Position numbers and translations under genes: made by a program. Positions 1 to 11,088 of a stretch of DNA of 64,000 nt are shown here, piece after piece (positions within the stretch are counted from its first letter, which is position 1; each line of letters starts with the position of its first letter). The DNA is from Kalmusia sp. IMI 367209 (taxonomy: Eukaryota > Ascomycota > Dothideomycetes > Pleosporales > Didymosphaeriaceae), in contig JAPEUQ010000007.1 in the NCBI GenBank assembly GCA_027946365.1, positions 62,001 to 126,000 of the forward strand, read 5' to 3'. The notes under the pieces are model-generated. The model was not told the DNA's origin. It saw only the letters and a program-made list of their open reading frames with translations, and did not search any database.

Positions 1-509
1 CGCTGCCATGAAATTCCTGAGGCGACTGTCGATCTGTCAATAGCCGAGCGAAGAAGAGCACGTATTCGCTGGCAAGAGAAGATATAACAACAACCCCGGA
101 CTATATGCACCAATCACCTTAGTCTGATCCCACCCCGTTGCATGCCTTGAGTCAGCATGCAGCAGCTGAATCATGTTTACAGCAGGGCTTACTGAGTTTT
201 CTCACCAATATCCAATTGATGAGCTGCAATCTCATTTCAATTCAGGAGACGGTCCACCCTTCTAGACCAACAGCGGCATGTATCAACATGAGTTTTCGCT
301 GTTTTCGAAGCTGTTGTCGGAAGTTCCAGACCTGCGGTATTCTCTACCTGGAAAGAGTGATCATGGGTTGTAGCCCCTTGGATGGTGGTCGCGTTAAAGA
401 CCTTGGAAAGGCCTGCCCGATGATATCGCAACTCTAGTCATTCCTTTCTATCACCGCGTTGCGTTGTTGATGCCTTCTTCCCCTTAATCATCACATTGAC
501 CAGCTGGTC
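1..509. other. Intergenic, upstream of first gene
   Basis: No convincing coding sequence is visible. A 99-codon open frame on + (138-437) has no recognisable domain and an atypical Cys-rich composition, so I treat it as chance. The last part is the presumed promoter and leader of the rhodopsin-like gene. Confidence 0.5.
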
Positions 510-1788
510 ATGGCTTCGGAGTTGTCCGCAAACATGACGGAGGCGGAAAAGAAGGCGATGGGTCTTCAGTTGCAGGCTGCGGCCTATGCTGAGCCGACAA
601 TCGCGCCGGAGGGTCTTGCTATGATCCTCATCATTGTCACAAGCATCATCATGGCACTTGCGACGGTGGTTGTGGCGCTAAGGACCTATGTGCGCTTCCC
701 ACTGACGCGCTTTTCAAAGGGCTGGGGCTGGGATGACACCTTCTCTCTATTGTCTTATGTTAGTCAACTTCCCGCTTTTATACCCACTTTGTTCCAATGT
801 CGATGCGCGCTGTGTCGTTGCTGATCACCGCATCTTTAGGGTGCCTTTCTCTCCAGCGCAATCTTTGCCATCAAAGCTGCTTACTACGGGTTGGGCACGC
901 CGGACTCAAAGCTCAATAATCTTCTCATGATACGCTGCGCAGAGTATATGCTCTACTCGCAAGTCCTTTACGGCTTGTCGATGCCTTTGGTGAAAGCCTC
1001 TGTGGTTTTCATGCTCCTGCACTTCACGACGGAGAGAAAGTACCGATGGACGCTTTACGTCATGCAATTCATTGCAACTATAATGGCTATAGTGGGAATC
1101 CTTGCCTCTTTGCTATATTGCACACCGGTTCAGGCGTACTGGAACCCATTGCTCGGGAAATGTGGCAATTTTATGGTTGTCGTGCGGATCGGCTATGCAT
1201 GGACAGCAGTGGGCATTGCCACAGATTGGTGTACCTCTATCCTGCCGTGGTTTGTCGTGCGCAAATTGCAGATGTCACGGAGGTCTAAGACCTCGATCAT
1301 GGTTATCCTCGGCTTGGGTGCCGTGGCAAGCACAGCAACCATCGTCCGTGCACCGTATCTGCAATACTACCTGGTCCAGGAGGACAGACTTTGTGGGTCA
1401 TTCGCACGCACGTTCTAACTCCTGTAAGCTGACTCGTACAGACTGGAATGGTCACATCATCATCTGGTGCCTCCTCGAGAGTGGCATTGGCATAATCGCT
1501 TCATCGCTTCCCGCTCTGCGCTCGCTCTTCATTACCTACCTCGAGACTACACGTTACGGCTCGGGCAACAGATCGGCAGGACGTAGCAGGTCTGGATCAA
1601 AACCGTTGAACACCATTGGTGGAAGCAACCACAAACCCATTGCATTGGACACCATTTCTTCAAGTGGCGTAGGAGGACAGTGGAAGCGGCTCGAAGACGA
1701 CTCTAGTTCCAAGGGCATTGTGCGGGAGCATGCAATCACCATTGATTATGAAAGCTCAAGCGACGGCGGGCATAAGAACGGGGCGTGA
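510..1788 (+). CDS. Fungal rhodopsin-like seven-helix membrane protein
   Basis: Exons 510-758, 840-1392 and 1442-1788 give 382 residues; introns of 81 and 49 nt are GT-AG and keep frame. The protein starts with a short extracellular tail, then helix 1 (LIIVTSIIMALATVVVALRTY), the family signature of Trp-Asp-Asp after the first loop (GWGWDDTF), a helix with YSQVLYGLSMPLVKASVVFML, a Cys in the loop before helix 4 (LLGKCGNF) and a helix ending in SLPALRSLF, followed by a Ser/Gly-rich cytoplasmic tail with a KRLEDDSSS stretch. This is the order of the fungal rhodopsin-like (Pth11-related without CFEM) integral membrane family, some members of which are G-protein-coupled-receptor-like. No retinal-binding Lys is asserted. 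The ligand is unknown. The start is the first ATG in frame with helix 1. Confidence 0.88.
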
Positions 1789-3083
1789 TATCTTTGCAGA
1801 AGCCTTGAAAGCGCACGAGTATCAGGGTTGCATGTGCTGTTGGGTTATGGTGGCGTTGTGTGGGAAATCGCTTGTGATCCAATGATTAATGGTAGACTAA
1901 ACCCAGCGAACTCAAACAAGAAAAAATAGCATTTATCCCGTTGCCTGAATTCTTTTCTCAATTATCCAAGCTTTCTTGTGCTCCACCTGACCATCATGCA
2001 GGACGACGGTGCGAAGCATCTCACTTTGCCTTGAAAATTTATTTCGCCTTCCCGACAATGTGACCTATCATGTTCTAAATCTTGGGGCGGGCTGATCAGC
2101 CCTATCTCATAGTGCCAGTATATGGAACGTGCGGATCTGACCGTGTCACCGGCTTTTGATCTCCGCTTCTAGAAAACCGTGCCGGGTCAGCGGGTCTCGT
2201 GACTGACTCAGGCGGTGCACATCTATTAGACTAACCTTTGGTGCAGTGATGACGATGCGTGCATAATGAATATGGCAGCCTGGTCCTGAGTGAACATTGT
2301 TGTCGCAGAGTGGCCTCTATCTCTTGTCTATAAGAAGACCATGATTCTGTTCTCCAGATACGAGTTTCACAAAGCATTTGCATGTGTTATATTCGTCAGA
2401 TACCTGGCCATTGGTCAAAAGCAAACTTTTGAGCAAGGCCACCTCACCAGGCGCTTGCAAGATACCCGATGTGCAAGGCCGTTGAGTCACAAAAGCCCAA
2501 CGTCTGGGGTGCAATCCTGCTGTCACTGATCGGCCACTAACGCACTAGGTCTCAGGATCATGGGACCAAGCCCAAGGCTCGGGGGTCCACTTACACGTGT
2601 TGTGAAAGTCCCAGGCGGTGAAATGAAAGCTTGGACACGAGGCGGAATGACATTGGGCTCAGACAACATTGAAGTCATGGCGGCTAATCCTAGACGTTCG
2701 CGACGCTGAGAAACACTCCGCTCTCGAGTCGAGCTATAACCCCAGTACGCTGATCTATGGGAGGACGTTCTTGCACGCATAGTGCACCAGCGCGTTATGC
2801 TTTCGAGGATGCTTTAGTACTGCGTACCTAGATGTATATAAATACGGACGAAGTCTTTCACTTGTTGGCGGAAGATGCTCCGTAGGCACTTAGCAGGAAC
2901 AATTTCTGTGTTGTTCACTTTATGTAAGCTAGTTGGTTAGCTTCATAGCAACTTCTCTCCGAGAAGCCCAACAATCAACCCGTTACTCCAATTTGTTCCT
3001 TCAAAATTACCAACATAGCCTCAGCATTGATCTTCGTCAATCGGCCATTCTACCATCCTTCCAAAACCAACGACCGTCTCATC
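1789..3083. other. Intergenic, promoter of terpene synthase
   Basis: Almost 1.3 kb without a supportable gene. Two short overlapping open frames (2290-2529 on +, 2523-2780 on -) carry no recognisable domain. The distal end holds a TATA-like element near 2834 and a pyrimidine-rich leader before the terpene synthase ATG. Confidence 0.5.
2834..2843 (+). promoter_or_regulatory. TATA-like element
   Basis: The string gtatataaat lies about 240 nt upstream of the terpene synthase ATG and is the only good TATA match in this intergenic stretch. The role is inferred from position. Confidence 0.4.
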
Positions 3084-4413
3084 ATGTCTCACTCCGGTAC
3101 TAGTTCACGGAGAAGCTCGCACAGTACTTCAGGTAACTCGAATGTGGACTCGGCTATCGACATCTCAGAAGAATTCTTCTTAGGTGGTCTGTTCAGCGAG
3201 AAAGCTGCCGACCTGGAGGCCACACGTATCGAAAAGATCAAGCTACCAAACGTGTTTTCTTCCATTACCGCCCCTGCAGCACGGCTCAATCCCTTGTTAT
3301 ATTCAGATGTGCCTCGAGAAGCAGATGAATGGGCTAGAGAGTATGTTCGACTTTGTTTCGTCTTTCGGGTCGCATCGCTAATCCATCGTCTAGGGTGTTG
3401 AAGCTTACTGACGAAGCCTACGCCCGCCATCGAAAAGCACAGTTCTCTCTGCTCGCAGCAGGCTTTGTTCCCGATGCCGACGCATATGGTTTCCGCATCA
3501 TGTGCGATTTTATGGAGTGGGTTTTCTACTTTGACGACCTGTTCGATGAAGGCAACCTGCGCGAGAATCCTGCTGCAGCAAGGGACGAAGTAGAGGCGCA
3601 TTTGAACATCCACAACCATGGTCGACCTGATATATCCCCCAGCGAACATCCTGTTAGACATATGTATCAGGTGGTCTGGAGGAAGATACAGGCTATCGCA
3701 TCTCTAGGCGCGCAGGAACGATATGTTCAGGGCATGCGGCACTATTTCGAGGGTTGCATCGTACAGGTTGATTCATATTATTGGCATACACGAGGATATG
3801 TTTCCACAACCTTTGACATGTTCTGGCGGGGACGAACGCATTCGGTCGGGTGTCGACCGTGCCAGGCATTATTAGAGTACGTTTGTGTGCCATCAGTGGA
3901 ATGTACTCGATAGAGCTAACTTTCAAAGGCCACTTTATAACATCGACCTTCCTGAGGAAGTCTGGTCGCACCCCATGATCAAGGAAGCCGAAGATACTGC
4001 AACCGTCATCACGTTCCTGTATGACGACTCAGACTATTACCGCCCCTCTAACAAACTAACATTTCACCAGGCACAATGACATATTCTCCTATCGTAAAGA
4101 GCAAGCCGAACCAGAAGCTGTACCGCACAACACGATTTTCATCCTACAACGCGAACGTAAGCTCTCGTTACAAGAATCATTTGATTTTGCCGGTGAGCTC
4201 CTGAAACAAGCAGTGCAGCGCTGGTACTGGACGCAGCAGCATCTACCGAGCTTTGGAGAGCATGCTGATATCCAGGTTCAACGATATCTTGATGGGCTTT
4301 TAGATCAGGCTAAGGCCAATCTACATTGGAGCTTTGCCTCGGGGCGATATTTCGGTAAGGATAGCGAGGAGGCCAGGAGGGATATGACGTTGGACATTAT
4401 AGTTCGTAATTAA
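3084..4413 (+). CDS. Class I terpene synthase (sesquiterpene cyclase type)
   Basis: Four exons, 3084-3340, 3394-3876, 3929-4018 and 4071-4413, with introns of 52-53 nt, give 390 residues. The metal-binding acidic motif FDDLFDEG lies at residues about 132-139 and the second metal motif NDIFSYRKE at 279-287, matching the (N,D)DxxSxxKE consensus exactly; both are restored only by the splicing given. The segment SVGCRPCQALLE matches the helix before the NSE motif, and WYWTQQHLPSF lies near the C-terminus. Length is usual for single-domain fungal sesquiterpene synthases, which ionise farnesyl diphosphate; the product cannot be read from sequence. The acidic DDxxDE arrangement resembles the presilphiperfolanol-synthase side of the family (my recollection, moderate confidence). 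No P450 or regulator adjoins it, so it appears to be an orphan cyclase. ATG chosen because it follows the leader and precedes a Ser-rich N-terminus. Confidence 0.9.
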
Positions 4414-7400
4414 ATATACTGAGGAGTTCCACTGGCGTTTCGATTTAGACGGTTGCTTCATTGCGCATGGGTAGGGTTAATGGATCATATATATGTATTA
4501 CTAAGTAGAAAAAAGATGTACGTAGTTTTAAGCAAAGTGAACTAGAGAAAGATATCAGCGGTTCCACTTCGCCTTTTTCTTTTTACTTCAAAGTTGGGTT
4601 AAAGATGGTGACAACAAAGGTTGATGGATTGTAAAGTTGCCAATCAGAGAGAGATATCTGGCGACTGAAGCATGACGATATTGCCTTCAAAATTATGTTT
4701 ATAGATCTAAATCATAATTTGATAGCTTCTTCGGACCCAGTACACCTTAGCTCCTATATTCAATGCATAATATAGCGAGGTTTCTAATTTCTATCAACCA
4801 CAGCACCACCCTCGCAATTCTTGCAGGCTTACACAAGGTGCTATCTACTTACTGTGGAAAAGTAAAGATAAGGTATGGATTTTTGTAAGGCAGCCATTCG
4901 CAACCTTTGATAGAAATGCAGACCCGAGACATAGTTCGAAGTACTGATGCCGAAGTTATATTTTCATGCCGTAATGAGTACATTGGGAGTTTGAAATAGT
5001 AGGAAATCGCTTGATCTTTGGTAAAGACTACTCTTTCATCACCTGGGCGCATAGATATTTCGATCAAAATCTTGCAGCAACAAAGTACGTCATGATCGTA
5101 GAAGATTATTTGTGCATATGCCAGCATTGAACCTACGTGGAAAGGAATATCTGCAAATTAGATCAACTTTCTCCCAATCAAAACCCATCTCTTGAACACT
5201 CACAGGGTTCTACCTTTTTTCAACACCATGCATGCAAGGATCAATTCGTGGTGTGTTATCTTTAAATCATATGGAGTAGGTACCGAGGCCAGTGGGAGAA
5301 ATCAGCTGTTCGCACTGCTTCAATCAAACCTATATTAGGCGTCATCAAGCAGTTTGACTCGAATAAATGGAAATATTTTCGAGACGCTCTGCACCAGTAT
5401 GATAACTGGCTGACCAGGGTGAATTTTGCCGATCTCTGATAAAGGTGATGGTATTGCCATGGTCATGCACTGCAACGATGCTTGCATCAACTCATATCCC
5501 ACGCTAGATAGCATCCCGCTCGATTTCATTTGCGAGATACTAAGTCTGTGTATATCAATGCGCTGAAGGCACCGGGGCTCTGCGGGTTGAAATGATCGAT
5601 GTCATGAACGAAGCCCCCATCAACGCGCTTTGCATGATGTAGAGAAGCACAGATGCAAACCGATACGCGAGATGTGTAACAAACTGTGCTCCCACATCAA
5701 TCATCTCGTTATAGCGATGATAGATAGCGCATATGAGATTGGTTTGGTAGGATGGAAACAGGACAAGGTGAGGACTGAGCATGTCCTACAGAGCTGTTCT
5801 GATCAACCAGAGCTGCATACGCTGTCTGTGGACAAGTATGAAGGGATCAAGCAGATGAGGTTATTGAGGCATACATTAGCGATGTCAGTGCCGCTAACTT
5901 CGCGGCTTCGGCATCAATCGATCTAACCTGCTCTGTTCTCGTGGACATCGCCGTCTCCCTGACTCTATTGACCTATGGTCGCTACGATCCCTTAGCCATG
6001 GCCTGGGAATGCTCGTTTGCCACAGCAACCTTGAAAGGTCTGACAAGACATAAGCACTGCACAAGCCGAAGAAGGCTTGCCAAAGGAACTTACTCAGGAG
6101 CTCTTGACCCGAGAAACGTTGCAATGATTGAGATTACTAGCATTGAGCATCTTTGTACAGTGACACTTTACGGCGGATACCCTGGTCGGGGACGTCGAAA
6201 AATGTACTATACGATTGCAGGAAAAAGGGTTGAAGATCGCCGTTGGGCGAATTGTGTATCTTAGTGTGACTTCGCCGATGATACATTTTGAGATTTTTGT
6301 CTAATTACTGTAAATATAACTCTCAACAATCACAGAATAACGATAACGCGATCCACTTCTGTGGGCGTGCTGCAGAACTTCATGTTTTCGGCAATTGCTT
6401 TACAACCCCCCCTTTTCTTCTTCCATAAATCCACTACAACACTGCGAACGTATCTACTCACGGTGATTGTTCATTCATCACAAGCAGAGCCCGACCCAAG
6501 CCCCGAACGAGGCGTAGTACTTCGCATATTCGCGCCAACCCTGCCTGATGCCTTTTTATTTTCACACTAAGTACTGTTGCCGTCTACTCCTCATAGGCGA
6601 TGTAGCGATTGAGGCATTGCCAACACGGCCCCGACTGTTTAGTAGTCAGCATAGTCTGTAAATCGGCGAAGACTGACCTCTTCACCCACCCAAAGAGCCG
6701 TCACCCAAAATGCAAATCGAAGCGCTTTGAAGACTGTAATGTGTCCAGAGTGATAGTGTAGGTTCCTCAAGGTATGACTATACGAGACTTCAAGGCGATG
6801 AGTCGCTATTCAATACTCCGTTATCAGGCCAGCCTGCAGGGTTGGCTAGAGAGTCTTCCCTCCCCTCCTCCAAGATGCTTACGCTTTGGGCGGGCGTACC
6901 TACAGGCTTTGAAGGCTACCTAAGCGCCAACTGGCGTCAGTATGGTAGTGAGCAGGTTAGCGACATGACGAAGTATCTCTGTGGCAATTCACAGATGTGC
7001 CTGCAGCGTTGGCCTGACAGCAGAAACAGTCTGTTGATAGGGTTGCTATGTCCGAGATCTTAGCATGTGCATTTCTTGAAGGTCGCCCAACTTCGGCTGG
7101 AGTACTGACAGGTTACGAAGTGCAGGTTGAGCCGTCGAATAAATTTACATTCAACTTCAATACCTATTGATGAAGGTGTACGCTGAGCTGGCGAGCGAAA
7201 GTTTAGCTTAGCTCTACAATTAGCATCTTTCTAGCCTAGTGCCGTAACGATTTTTTTTTAACACTACCAGTTGTTTGGGGCTCACCTTTTTTCCCATTGG
7301 CGCCCCGGCGTCGCTGGATCATTGACGGAGAACGCAGAGGGAGGCGTTATGGAACATTGAGCGAATTCGTGCTTGCTGTCAAGAAAATTGACCATTTCTG

Positions 7401-8384
7401 TCTATTTGTAGGTCTGGCTACAGCGCTCTAGCTAGCGAAGCGACCACTACGCTGAGGCATCACCAACCCATTGTACGAGCAGATAAATGACCATCTCTAT
7501 AACGTACTCCTATTCAACAGGACACTTCGGACACGACGCGAACTTAGCTTGAAGAACATTGATATTGAGATTGATGACATTGTGAAGACAGTGACGTTAT
7601 AAAACTTTACAGACTGTGGTAGTGTGCGCCTTTGAATACCTTGTTGTGAAAAAGTACCTTCGATTCAAACTATTGTTAAGGAGCTCTTAATTGACTCAGC
7701 ATTAGAGAAGGAAAGATAGAAGGAATGAGGGTGAAGGACGCTCAAAAGGATCAACGTGTCCCAGCACAATACACTAGCACAACAAGATGAGGATGGCCTC
7801 AGATTTACTTAGGCTTGAATTCTGTGCCTTCTCGATCTTTGTTTAGGCTCCCTGATCGAACAATGCACAGGCCGAAACAACGGTGGCGCAGAGCGGCACG
7901 CCTAGCGCCTAGGGCAAGCCAATATTTTAGCCAGGTTGTTTCATCGGCGATCAAGTTTCGGCTGCCATCTCCATAACTTTACAATAATAGCCACCTGAAA
8001 AGGAAGCTCCTTATCTTCATTATCCTACCTAGCCATGAACCATCTTCCAAAGGTCATCCGCGTTGGGCGCTACGCCAGCACCCTCGCTACTATCAGCATA
8101 TGGATATTCATTCTCTAGGTCGCGGCAATGGCCGTATTCACGAGTATCAAAGGATTTGTGTTCTGGGTATCCTTTTTTACTCTGCTTGGGTTGTGGCTGT
8201 GGCGGGAGGCCAAGATTCTTCTGGAGAACTTATGTATCTCGGCAGCGCTGGAGGCGAACGGAGTTACCTGTGAGGCCTTCGTTACTCGATATCGAAGTCG
8301 TGCTTAAGGAATGCGAAGATGCGGTCGGTCTTTCGATGCCAATATCCATCTGGCAATGAATAAGATACAGATCTAAAACGGAAG
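4414..8384. other. Gene-poor tract
   Basis: Nearly 4 kb with only short open stretches on both strands. Two of them (5630-5926 and 5941-6264 on +) have protein-like composition but match nothing I recognise, and they are broken by stops. An open stretch on - at 4849-5127 is likewise unassigned. The upstream part of the TPR/ZZ remnant may extend back to about 8041. I see no transposon domains, terminal inverted repeats or long terminal repeats here. Confidence 0.45.
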
Positions 8385-9315
8385 ATGATTGAAAAGTACA
8401 TTCCTTTAATCGAATACAAGAATGGCGAAATTAGCGACATTCTGGTTCCGGCCCACGTACGGCTTGTATCCCTATACTTCATTCATAGAAAGTATGATGA
8501 GAGTACTAAGAAGCTCAATCGTGCTGTACAGCTACAAGTTTCACGATGGAAACAGCACGGATTTCCACGGCGCAGTGGACGACGGGAAGATACTGGACGT
8601 CACGAAAATGCTCGCGCTTGCTTATACGCTTGCTGGCAACTTAGATGCTGCCGAAGCTCTATTACTCGACTTGATTCCCGTCTTGGAAGAAGAGGTTGGG
8701 GTGACGAATACCGAGCCTTTAGGCACACAAAAGATGATAGGAATACTGACTGGGGTGTGAATTAAACAAGGCTGGAAAGTTTCAAATGACTCTAAAGATG
8801 GCAGTTTAGATAGGACTGCACTTCGTTACCTGCGCGATACACTCGCCCTCACAGCAAAGATGCCCTCATCGTACTCACACAACCTCAAATATATTGGCCG
8901 GCTCTTCATCTGGAAGGGCATATACACTGATGGGGATATGGCGTTTAGGCTAGCAAACACTATTTTTGAAGCTAGCGAGAGCTCGGGCATTCCTCAGAAT
9001 GGCTGTTTGTGTTACATGTGGGAAGGTGATCATGGGTTTGATCATGGTTTGAGAGAATGTGATGCTTGCTCGCTTAATATTAGAATTGACGATAGGTGGT
9101 TTTTCTGTAAAACATGCGTGGATGTCGACCTATGCGCTGAACGCTACTCATGTTTAGAGAGGAGTGAAGGGCGTTCGTGGGAGGATGTAGGAAAGTTCCC
9201 AAGGCAATGTCTTGGACATGAATTTTTCGAGGTGAAGGAATATCAGCTAGAAGAACGTGTGCCAGTGGAGATGTGGATAGCGGACGTGTCTAAGCGGCTG
9301 ACTGAACTCATTTAG
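8385..9315 (+). pseudogene. Decayed TPR plus ZZ-type zinc-finger gene
   Basis: Three open pieces in different frames line up as one former protein. The first (8385 onward) reads as a tetratricopeptide-like helix pair (VRLVSLYFIHRKYDESTKKL). After a frame change near 8550-8560 the next piece has MLALAYTLAGNLDAAEALLL, the form of the kinesin-light-chain type TPRs common in fungal NLR-like proteins. The last piece (8860-9315) holds a ZZ zinc finger with Cys pairs in CDACSLNI and FFCKTCVDVDLCAERY. At least one frameshift and a stop at about 8758 separate them. Such TPR and ZZ modules occur at the C-terminal end of fungal STAND/NLR-like and related signalling proteins; I see no NACHT or NB-ARC remnant upstream. 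An intron could explain one break but not obviously all. Confidence 0.6.
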
Positions 9316-9519
9316 GGTGTAGTATCACCTCAAGTAGCTCAGCGCCTTATACGTCACTGGGCATCTGTGATGTCGTGTTTTCTTCCGTTTGCACATCGCA
9401 CCTTCACGGTATCAAGGTAGGTCCATGTGTTTGCTTACCATAGTAAACGCAAAAACGATGCGCAATTAGAGACTAGACTATGACAACTTACATTCTCATC
9501 GATCGCCTATACCTTCACC

Positions 9520-10824
9520 ATGGCTGTCCTTTCGAAGCTAGTCTTGAGCTAGCCGCTCTTGCACCTTACGAATGAGCCCCTGCATAGAGTTTGCTTCCAT
9601 GTCAATTAGGCTTATCAAAACCAAAGTGACCGTGAATGGAAAGCGACTTCCTTCAAAGATCTCGCACTGATCTGACATCGATTGCTCCATTTGCCCAGGG
9701 TTACTTCCTCCAAGAACCGTGCATGGTGCACTAGAGAAGCAAGGCTTGCTAATGATGCTACCTCTCATTGAGCTTTCTCGCACACTGCATCACATTCCAC
9801 ACTTACGAGTCAAGGTGTAGCCCTTACATGTTACGATCTTCACCGAACCATGGCCCTACGAAGGCTCCCTAGTCCCAGCGACCGGCGCAGAGTTCATTAA
9901 AAGAGGTGAAGACGTTGATCAAGACTTTCCGTTTTCCAGATCAGGCAAGCAGATAACTAGGAGAGTGATGTCAGAACAGGCAGGAAACGTTGAACATAAG
10001 CTCACCAGATTTAAGGTCGAAGCATTTGAAGACGAACAATGCGGTAGCCTACTAAGGACTGCTGTTGGTCTGATACTAGATCTCCAAGAGCTGAACTTGA
10101 CGAGCTGCACCCAAGTGAACCCTTGTGCAGCCATATTCCTAGAACGTCGACATGGATATTTCGAGCGAACTTCTGCGCGAATATATACCTAAGATTCCTA
10201 CTATAGCAAATGTCAAGCACGTGAACCTTGTGCCGACTAATATCGACGTATTTTCGCATCGGGCCTCTGCCGATCTTGGTTCTCCAGCCTTTCCCTAAGC
10301 AAATTGGTCAAATATAGGAGCAGATACTGCCGCTACAAAAATTATACGATGACCGATACTTCGGGCTGGTCGTGGAGACTATAGCGCAATCTCTTCCAGG
10401 CCTCGAAATAATGGAGCTTCCGACGACTTGGACGCGTTTGCGGTCGCCTCACCATGTTTGAACACACCCGCGAAGCTTACATCGCTTTTCCAGCCCCCAC
10501 CGCGCTACATATTCACAAATCATACTGGTATGCAACATAACTCTGGCCATTGAGAACCGAGATTACTATCCGTTCATGATTCAATTCCCGGCGGCATCTA
10601 AACGACCCTGTGTCGCACGCCTCTGCAACTTGATATATCTCGAAGTATACCACGCTTACGGAGACGGTTACCATTGGTTGGAAGACGCGATAGAAAATAA
10701 TGGAAGCGTTTGCGCGTCTTTAAAAGAGGTGATTCTCGCCTGGTGGGTGGAATTTCAAGGTCGGACCATGCTATGGCCTGTGATGCGTTGGAAGACAAGC
10801 TTAGCGAAGATGGAGTCAAGCTAG
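9520..10824 (+). pseudogene. Decayed F-box/LRR-like gene
   Basis: A run of broken open frames on + resembles the leucine-rich C-terminal part of fungal F-box proteins. One piece is interrupted by an in-frame TAG at 9818-9820 and continues through EPWPYEGSLVPATGAEF to the LRR-like stretch LILDLQELNLTSCTQ (to 10192). A second frame gives IPTIANVKHVNLVP, a third gives SLPGLEIMELPTTW, and the last (10576-10824) gives LCNLIYLEVYHAYGDGYHWLEDAI and SLKEVILAWW. These repeated (L/V)xxL(x)L strings with Trp-rich segments are typical of such proteins, but no intact F-box is visible. Multiple frame changes argue for decay, not only for introns. Assignment to the family is an inference. Confidence 0.4.
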
Positions 10825-11088
10825 TGGTGCATCAGGGGGCGAGCTGTCCTGGGATATATATATGCAAAGGTCGACATTCATGTTGAATTTGCCGATGCTG
10901 GAATTTTGATGGGATGTTTGCCTCGAGGTACTGTGCATCCTGGTGTGATCCAGCCCACAATGCTTCCCTGACCTGATACCTTCCTCACGATTTTTTTTTG
11001 AAATATGCACGAAGGCTTTCCTGTTTGAAAGCTTTTGGAATCATCTTGGTAATGAAAATGACGCCCAGCGGAGCTGGAAGATCATATT

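Noticed and set aside
3084..4413. Terpene biosynthetic cluster around the cyclase
   Set aside because: No P450, prenyltransferase, transporter or regulator lies nearby; the P450 at 50 kb is sterol-desaturase-like and too far away.
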